Shown here: piece after piece, positions 50,805-56,116 of the stretch
How positions within the stretch are numbered: the first letter of the stretch is position 1
Layout of the letters: each line of letters opens with the position of its first letter
Assembly: GCF_025821665.1 (NCBI RefSeq)
Contig: NZ_JACKSJ010000026.1
Span: forward strand, 1 to 56,116
DNA from: [Mycobacterium] manitobense
GTDB lineage: Bacteria > Actinomycetota > Actinomycetes > Mycobacteriales > Mycobacteriaceae
Direction of reading: 5' to 3'
Length of the DNA stretch: 56,116 nt
Position numbers and translations under genes: made by a program
The notes under the pieces: generated by a model
What the model was told of the DNA's origin: nothing
Seen by the model: the letters and a program-made list of their open reading frames with translations, nothing else
The model's database searches: none

Positions 50805-51278
50805 TCAGACTGCGGCGACGGCGTCCTCCAGTTCGGCGACGAGGATCTTCTGCATGCCCAGCATCGCCTTCGTCGCGGCCGCCGCGCGGGCCGGGTCGGG
50901 ATCGTTCAGCAACTCGTAGAGCCGCTTCGGCACGATCTGCCAGCTCAGCCCGAAGCGGTCCTTGAGCCAGCCGCACTGCGACTCCTCGCCGCCGTCGACC
51001 AGGCTGTTCCAGTAGTGGTCGACCTCGTCCTGGTCGGCGCAGAGCACCTCGAAGGACACCGCTTCGGAGAACTGGAAGGCGGGGCCGCCGTTGATGCCGA
51101 GGAAGCGGGTGCCGTCCAGGACGAACGTGCCGTATGCCACCTCCCCGGGCGTGCCGGGCCCGGCTTCGGTGTAGCGGTACATCTGCTCGATGTGGGAGTT
51201 GGGGAACACCGATGTGTAGAACGCGGCGGCTTCCTCCACGTTGTCGTCGAACCACAGCGACGGCGTGATGGCGGGCAT
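50805..51278 (-). CDS. VOC-superfamily protein, PhnB/YjdN-like
   Basis: ATG 51278 gives 157 residues; the frame is open further upstream but without support. It reads PAITPSLWFDDNVEEAAAFY at the start, then VFPNSHIEQMYRYTE, FLGINGGPAFQFSEAVSFEV and SLVDGGEESQCGWLKDRFGL, ending SWQIVPKRLYELL. This is the glyoxalase-like VOC fold of the PhnB/3-demethylubiquinone group, usually about 150 residues. Metal binding and dimerisation are family traits, but the reaction is unknown. It lies between the Mce-associated pair and a divergent hydrolase. Confidence 0.88.
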   Translation of the reverse strand: MPAITPSLWFDDNVEEAAAFYTSVFPNSHIEQMYRYTEAGPGTPGEVAYGTFVLDGTRFLGINGGPAFQFSEAVSFEVLCADQDEVDHYWNSLVDGGEESQCGWLKDRFGLSWQIVPKRLYELLNDPDPARAAAATKAMLGMQKILVAELEDAVAAV

Positions 51279-51363
51279 GGCGAATCCTTTCTGCTGGAGA
51301 CCTCGTATGAAGGGAGACTCGACCCAGCCGAGAACCTCATCGCCGCCGCGATAGCGTGAGGCT

Positions 51364-52236
51364 GTGAGCACCGCGAAGTCCGATCAGATCCAGCCGCAGA
51401 CCGTCACCTTCCGCGGCGCGGAGGGGCTGTCACTGGTCGCCGACGAGTGGAATCGCGGTGCGGAGTCCGCGGCCGGCAGACCGACTGTGTTGATGCTGCA
51501 CGGCGGGGGTCAGAACCGCTTCTCGTGGAAGAAGACCGGCCAGATCCTGGCCGATCAGGGGCTGCATGTGGTCGCGCTGGACAGCCGGGGCCACGGCGAC
51601 AGCGACCGCTCCCCCGAGGCCAACTACACGGTCGAGGCGCTGTGCACCGACACGCTCGCCGTGATCGATCAGATCGGCAGGCCGGTCGCGTTGATCGGGG
51701 CCAGCATGGGCGGGTTGACCGGCATCACGGTCGCGCACCGGGCGGGGCCGGAGAAGGTCACCCAACTGGTGCTCGTCGACGTGGTGCCGCGCTATGAGAA
51801 GGACGGCAGCGCGCGCATCCGCGACTTCATGTTCAGCCACGTGCACGGCTTCGACTCGCTCGAGGAGGCCGCCGACGCCGTCGCCGAGTATCTGCCGCAC
51901 CGCGCCAAGCCCCGAAGTCCCGAGGGCCTGAAGAAGAACCTCCGGCAGCGCGACGGCCGCTGGTACTGGCACTGGGATCCGGCGTTCCTCACCGCCCCGA
52001 ACGACGACCCGTTCGTCCGGGAGGATCAGCTCGAACAATCGGCCATCGAGTTGACCATCCCGATACTCCTCATCCGTGGCAAGCTCTCCGACGTGGTGAG
52101 CGCCGAAGGGGTCAGAGACTTCCTCGCCAAGGTGCCTGCGGCGGAGTTCGTCGAACTGGCCGACGCGGGCCACACGGCGGCGGGCGACGACAACGACGCC
52201 TTCACCGAAGTCGTGGTGTCCTTCGTCAGCCGGTGA
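51364..52236 (+). CDS. Alpha/beta hydrolase (serine type)
   Basis: GTG 51364 gives 290 residues. The HGGGQN oxyanion loop (46-51), ALDSRGHGDSDRSPEANY, and the nucleophile elbow LIGASMGGLTGI with Ser114 are clear; AGHTAAGDDNDAF near the end gives the catalytic His. The residue pattern fits peroxidase/esterase-like hydrolases of small ester or lactone substrates. It overlaps the next gene by 4 bases (GTGA), so it is translationally coupled to the large kinase/aminotransferase fusion and may act in the same pathway. Confidence 0.88.
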   Translation: MSTAKSDQIQPQTVTFRGAEGLSLVADEWNRGAESAAGRPTVLMLHGGGQNRFSWKKTGQILADQGLHVVALDSRGHGDSDRSPEANYTVEALCTDTLAVIDQIGRPVALIGASMGGLTGITVAHRAGPEKVTQLVLVDVVPRYEKDGSARIRDFMFSHVHGFDSLEEAADAVAEYLPHRAKPRSPEGLKKNLRQRDGRWYWHWDPAFLTAPNDDPFVREDQLEQSAIELTIPILLIRGKLSDVVSAEGVRDFLAKVPAAEFVELADAGHTAAGDDNDAFTEVVVSFVSR

Positions 52237-55175
52237 GCAACGACCGCCGCACCGTCGGCTTCAACTTCCTCGCCGAGCCGGAACTGCCTGCGCCGCAGGT
52301 GACCGAGGCGCAGGCCGAAGAGCTGCTGAGCACGCACTACGGCGTGACCGGGCGCGCCGAGTCGCTGGGCAGCCAGCAGGACAGGAACTTCATCGTCCGC
52401 GCTGACGACGGTGACGTGCTCGGAGTGTTGAAGATCGCCAACCCGGCGTTCACCGGAACCGAACTGGCGGCACAGGACGAGGCGACCGCGCTCATCGAAG
52501 CAGCCGAACCGGGGTTGCGAATCGCGGTTCCCTTGGCGAACCGGACCGGTGCCACGTGCACGGCGGTGGACGGACTGCTGGACCGGACCGCGTACGTGCG
52601 GTGGCTGCGCTTCCTGCCCGGCGGGACGCTGTTGGACGCCGGCTATCTGTCGCCGGCCGCGGTCGGCGCGCTGGGTGACATCGCCGGGCGAGTGAGCCGC
52701 GCGCTGGCCGGGTTCGAGCACCCGGGCCTGGACCGGATCCTGCAATGGGATCTGCGCTACGGCGCGGATGTGGTGGCGGCGCTCGGCCACCACGTCGATG
52801 ACCCGTCCCGTCGTGCGCTCGTCGAGCAGGCCGCGCGGGACGCCTGGACGCGGATCGAACAGCTGGCCGACGAGTTGCCCTGCCAGCCGGTGCATCTGGA
52901 TCTCACCGATGCCAACGTGGTGGTGTCGCGCGCGGCCGACGGATCGGTGCGGCCGGACGGGGTGATCGACTTCGGCGACCTCACCACGAGTTGGGCGGTC
53001 TCGGAGTTGGCGATCACGGCGTCCTCGGTGCTCGGGCATCCCGGCGCCGATCCGACGTCGATCCTGCCTGCGGTGCGCGCGTTCCACGAGGTGCGACCGC
53101 TGAGTCCGTCGGAGGTCGACGCGCTGTGGCCGATGCTGGTGTTGCGGACCGCGGTGCTGATCGTCAGCGGCGCGCAGCAGGCGGCGATCGACCCGGAAAA
53201 CGACTACGTCACCGAGCACGCCGACGGTGAATGGCGGATGTTCGAACAGGCGGTGTCGGTGCCGCAGGACGTGATGACGGCACTGCTGCGGGCGGAACTC
53301 GGGATGGCGGCGCCGGCCGCGCTGCCGGCCGGCACGCTGGTCGCGGGAATCTATCCGAACGAAATTGTCACGCTTGATCTTTCGGTGACATCTGATGCGT
53401 ACGACGATGCCTTCGTCCCGGGCGGGTGGCTGCGCGATGACGTCGAGGACGCGGCCGCGCGCGCCGCTGTGGGCATCGGGGCTGCGTTGGCGGTCACCCG
53501 GTTCGGTGAGCCGCGCCTGAGCCGCGCGCAGAGGTTGAGCCACCGCAGCGCCGACGTCGTCCCCACGGGGATCGGGGTGTGGCCGGCGGAGGACGTCGGC
53601 CTGGTGGCGCCGTGGGACGGCGAGGTCGAGCACGTCGACGGTGCCGCGGTGCTTCGCGGTGCGGAGTTCGAGCTGAGGCTGACCGGGGTCGCCGGTGCGC
53701 CGACCGGACGCGTCGCCGCGGGTGCGTCGCTCGGCGAGGCGGTCGCGGGCCGCTGGTGTGAGGTGACGGTGCAGCCGGTCGGGGCGCCGCGAGCGCCCGC
53801 GCTGGTGCGGCCAGAGTTTTCCCGGGGGTGGCTGGCGTTGGCGCGGGATCCGTCGCCACTGCTCGGACTCGCCGCAGTCGAGTCGGACGCGGTCGACGGT
53901 GATCTGATGGCGCGGCGCGACAGGAGTTTCGCGCCCGTCCAGGAGCACTACTACCGCCGGCCGCCGCGGATCGAGCGGGGCTGGCGGCACTTCCTGATGT
54001 CGACGTCGGGGCGCTGCTACCTGGACATGGTCAACAACGTGACGGTGCTGGGGCATGCGCACCCGCGGGTGGCCGATGCCGCGGCGCGGCAGTTGCGCAA
54101 GCTGAACACCAACTCGCGGTTCAACTATGAGGCGGTGGTCGAGTTCAGCGAGCGGCTCGCGGCGACGCTGCCGGAGCCGCTGGACACCGTGTTCCTGGTG
54201 AACTCGGGGTCGGAGGCCAGTGATCTGGCGATGCGGCTGGCACTGGCGGCGACGGGTAGGCGCGACGTGGTGGCGGTGCGGGAGGCCTATCACGGGTGGA
54301 CGTATGCGACGGACGCGGTGTCGACGTCGACGGCGGACAATCCCAATGCCGTTGCCACGCGGCCGGACTGGGTGCACACCGTCGACTCGCCGAACAGCTT
54401 CCGCGGGACGTACCGCGGCGAAGACGTGAACCGTTACGCGGCCGACGCCGTGGCCCGGATCGAACAGTTCGTCGCCGAGGGTAGGCCACCCGCGGCGTTC
54501 ATCTGTGAGGCGGTCTACGGGAACGCCGGAGGGATGGCGCTGCCGGACGGGTACCTCGAGCAGGTGTACGCGGCTCTGCGCGGGGCGGGCGGCTTGGCGA
54601 TCGCCGACGAGGTGCAGGTCGGCTACGGCCGACTCGGCCACTGGTTCTGGGGTTTTCAGCAGCAGGGCGTGGTGCCGGACATCGTGTCGATGGCGAAGTC
54701 GACCGGCAACGGATCACCGCTCGGGGCGGTGGTGACCAGCAGAGCTGTTGCCGAAGCCTTCAGGTCGCAGGGCTACTTCTTCTCCTCGACCGGCGGCAGT
54801 CCGGTGTCGTGCGCGATCGGTATCGCCGTGCTGGATGTGCTGCGCGACGAGGCCCTGCAGCAGAATGCGGCGGATGTCGGCGCGCACCTCAAGGCACGGT
54901 TGCAGGAACTGCAGACCCGGCACCCGATCATCGGTACGGTGCACGGGATCGGGTTGTACCTCGGCGTCGAGATGATCCGCGATCCGGAATCGTTGGCGCC
55001 AGCCAAGGAGGAGACGGCCGCGATCTGCGAGCGCATGCTCGAGCTCGGGGTGATCATCCAGCCGACCGGCGACCATTCGAACATTTTGAAGACGAAGCCG
55101 CCGTTGTGCATCGACGTCGAATCCGCCGACTTCTACGTGGACACGCTTGATCGCGTGCTCACCGAGGGGTGGTAA
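52233..55175 (+). CDS. APH-like kinase / M23-like / class III aminotransferase fusion (980 aa)
   Basis: GTG 52233 gives a 980-residue fusion. Residues about 30-330 are an aminoglycoside-phosphotransferase-type kinase, with HLDLTDAN (His221, Asp223, Asn228) and DFGD (Asp246). Residues about 440-530 resemble an M23/lipoyl beta-barrel (LVAPWDGEVEHVDG) but lack zinc HxH ligands. Residues about 555-980 are a class III PLP aminotransferase with NSGSEASDLAMRLA, VREAYHGWTYAT and the PLP lysine Lys822 in SMAKSTGNG. The kinase and PLP halves correspond to human hydroxylysine kinase and its phospholyase relatives (AGXT2L). Phosphorylation of an amino alcohol followed by PLP-dependent removal of phosphate and ammonia is plausible. 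Confidence 0.9.
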   Translation: MSNDRRTVGFNFLAEPELPAPQVTEAQAEELLSTHYGVTGRAESLGSQQDRNFIVRADDGDVLGVLKIANPAFTGTELAAQDEATALIEAAEPGLRIAVPLANRTGATCTAVDGLLDRTAYVRWLRFLPGGTLLDAGYLSPAAVGALGDIAGRVSRALAGFEHPGLDRILQWDLRYGADVVAALGHHVDDPSRRALVEQAARDAWTRIEQLADELPCQPVHLDLTDANVVVSRAADGSVRPDGVIDFGDLTTSWAVSELAITASSVLGHPGADPTSILPAVRAFHEVRPLSPSEVDALWPMLVLRTAVLIVSGAQQAAIDPENDYVTEHADGEWRMFEQAVSVPQDVMTALLRAELGMAAPAALPAGTLVAGIYPNEIVTLDLSVTSDAYDDAFVPGGWLRDDVEDAAARAAVGIGAALAVTRFGEPRLSRAQRLSHRSADVVPTGIGVWPAEDVGLVAPWDGEVEHVDGAAVLRGAEFELRLTGVAGAPTGRVAAGASLGEAVAGRWCEVTVQPVGAPRAPALVRPEFSRGWLALARDPSPLLGLAAVESDAVDGDLMARRDRSFAPVQEHYYRRPPRIERGWRHFLMSTSGRCYLDMVNNVTVLGHAHPRVADAAARQLRKLNTNSRFNYEAVVEFSERLAATLPEPLDTVFLVNSGSEASDLAMRLALAATGRRDVVAVREAYHGWTYATDAVSTSTADNPNAVATRPDWVHTVDSPNSFRGTYRGEDVNRYAADAVARIEQFVAEGRPPAAFICEAVYGNAGGMALPDGYLEQVYAALRGAGGLAIADEVQVGYGRLGHWFWGFQQQGVVPDIVSMAKSTGNGSPLGAVVTSRAVAEAFRSQGYFFSSTGGSPVSCAIGIAVLDVLRDEALQQNAADVGAHLKARLQELQTRHPIIGTVHGIGLYLGVEMIRDPESLAPAKEETAAICERMLELGVIIQPTGDHSNILKTKPPLCIDVESADFYVDTLDRVLTEGW

Positions 55176-55184
55176 CCGCTCCCG

Positions 55185-56116
55185 CTAGAAGGGTGGTGGT
55201 TCGTCGCCGGGTTGCGGTGGTGGCTTGGGGGCGAACAGTGCGTCGAGTGCTTGTCGGCGGGCGCGGCGGCGGGCTTCGCGGTGTTCGCGGTTCTGTTGGC
55301 GTTCGGCGGCAATGCGGGCGGCTTTGTTCTGGGCTCGGGTGCGTTGCCGTTGTGCGCTCACCGGATGGGTCGTCGTGGGTGTCGCGTCGGATGACGGCGG
55401 CTGCCGGTGCGCAGAGGCTGGGGAACAGCACGGCGCTGCCCGGCCTGGTGGTGTAGGTCTGGCCCGCCGGGCTGGTCCAGATGACGGTGCCGTCGCGGTG
55501 TTGTTGGTCTCGCCAGCCCCAGAAGGTCTTGATCAAATGGTGCAGGCGGCACAGGCATTTCAGGTTCGACGCCTGGGTCGGTCCGCCCTGGCTGTAGGGG
55601 ATGGTGTGGTCGATGTCGGCCTTCCAGGCCGCCACGTCGCAGCCCGGGAATCGGCAGCCCATGTCGCGGCACCGCACGAACTCTGCCAGCTTGCGCGAGG
55701 GGGTGTAGCGCGGTTCGGGGCCGGCGTCGCCGGGATGGATCAGTGGGCGGATGGTGGCGTGCTCGGCCAGGTTGGCGATCTGTTCGGGCGGCAGGATGCC
55801 GTCGTTGTGCACGAGCGTGGCCACCGAGTCGGCGTCGGCAGGGTCGTCCGCCGGCTCTGGCTCGTCGGTGGATTCGTTGTCGGCCTCGGCCTCAGCCGAC
55901 TCGGCGGCGGTCTCGGCGGACTCGGCGGGCTCGCCCGGTTGGGCTTCGGTGTCCGGGTGCTCGGCGGGTCCGTTCACGACATGGATGACGAAGGGTGCGG
56001 CGACGGCGTCCTTGTTCGGGCAGTCGGGATTGCCGCATTGGCACTGCAGGTGGTCGGCGCCGCTGGAGATGGCTTCGATGGCATCGACGCGGCGCTGCTT
56101 CTTGGTGCGGGGATCG
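55185..56116 (-). pseudogene. 13E12-type HNH endonuclease (DUF222), truncated by window and probably frameshifted
   Basis: The frame is open from the right edge (TKKQRRVDAIEAISSGADHL, QCQCGNPDCPNKDAVAAPFV) through an acidic linker and the HNH domain (CRDMGCRFPGCDVAAWKADI, DHTIPYSQGGPTQASNLKCL, CRLHHLIKTFWGWRD). Beyond LFPSLCAPAAAVIRRDT, at about 55380-55450, that frame turns into a low-complexity Arg/Pro/Thr run ending at 55159, overlapping the previous gene. In another frame lies the expected family C-terminus, QRTRAQNKAARIAAERQQ and FAPKPPPQPGDEPPPF with TAG at 55185-55187. This indicates a frameshift near the 3' end. These HNH genes are repeated and mobile-like in mycobacteria; their function is unsettled. 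A sequencing error is the main alternative. Confidence 0.75.

Noticed and set aside
52233..53230. Aminoglycoside resistance kinase
   Set aside because: The APH fold is shared with metabolic kinases. Fusion to a class III PLP enzyme fits amino-alcohol metabolism better than drug resistance.
52026..54641. Very long antisense open frame opposite the kinase/aminotransferase fusion
   Set aside because: It is Arg/His/Gln-rich low-complexity sequence without domain patterns, a typical by-product of high-GC codon use. The + strand frame has clear catalytic motifs.

Overview
The window is high-GC actinobacterial DNA from a mycobacterium, most likely an environmental or fast-growing Mycolicibacterium-type species. 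The evidence is the gene families: an MmpL transporter, Mce-associated membrane proteins, a fasciclin/MPT70-like secreted protein, DUF3556, an Mcr racemase, a WS/DGAT-like acyltransferase and a 13E12-type HNH/DUF222 gene. From memory of M. tuberculosis H37Rv, several stretches follow its Rv1141c-Rv1157c neighbourhood. The Rv1157c-like and Rv1156-like genes lie at the left edge. Rv1155, Rv1153c-like methyltransferases, Rv1152 (GntR) and Rv1151c (sirtuin) lie at 16.7-20 kb. An Rv1147-like methyltransferase and an unsplit mmpL13-like gene lie at 20.4-24 kb, and Rv1144, Rv1143 (mcr) and Rv1142c (echA10) at 29-32 kb. About 15 kb of other genes separates the Rv1156-like and Rv1155-like genes.

Layout. 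0-1.5 kb: end of an Ala/Pro-rich secreted protein, a hairpin, a 48-residue DUF1059 protein and an HhH-GPD protein. 1.5-7.8 kb: a LytS/LytR-type two-component system, then two monocarboxylate symporter modules, each preceded by a small membrane protein; probably a sense-and-import locus for acetate-like acids. 7.8-16.4 kb: an MFS transporter, a secreted DUF305/LVIVD pair with a TetR regulator, a sulfotransferase divergent from TetR-DUF1214, and a membrane acyltransferase. 16.4-24 kb: flavin/F420 protein, methyltransferases, sirtuin, and an mmpL-tetR-methyltransferase-SRPBCC operon. 24-28.2 kb: a large LuxR-type ATPase regulator and small proteins.

28.2-43.4 kb is rich in lipid and CoA metabolism: nitronate monooxygenase and SDR, Mcr, EchA, then FadE, enoyl-CoA hydratase-like protein and thiolase in one operon, divergent from an FCD-type GntR regulator. 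MFS, CPBP protease, epimerase, gamma-carbonic-anhydrase-like, GlxA-type and fasciclin genes are interspersed. An identical 14-base palindromic element lies at the promoters of the SDR unit and of the thiolase operon, which suggests shared control.

43.4-56.1 kb: a DUF3556 membrane protein with an apparently leaderless promoter overlapped by a perfect match to the KstR (cholesterol regulator) consensus, DoxX, SDR/TetR, WS/DGAT-like plus hydrolase, two Mce-associated proteins, VOC, hydrolase, a 980-residue kinase/M23-like/class III aminotransferase fusion, and a 13E12 HNH gene that runs off the window and appears frameshifted near its 3' end. No gene-free stretch exceeds 300 bases. I saw no tRNA, rRNA, insertion sequence or CRISPR array. 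Names taken from M. tuberculosis are recollection, not database results.
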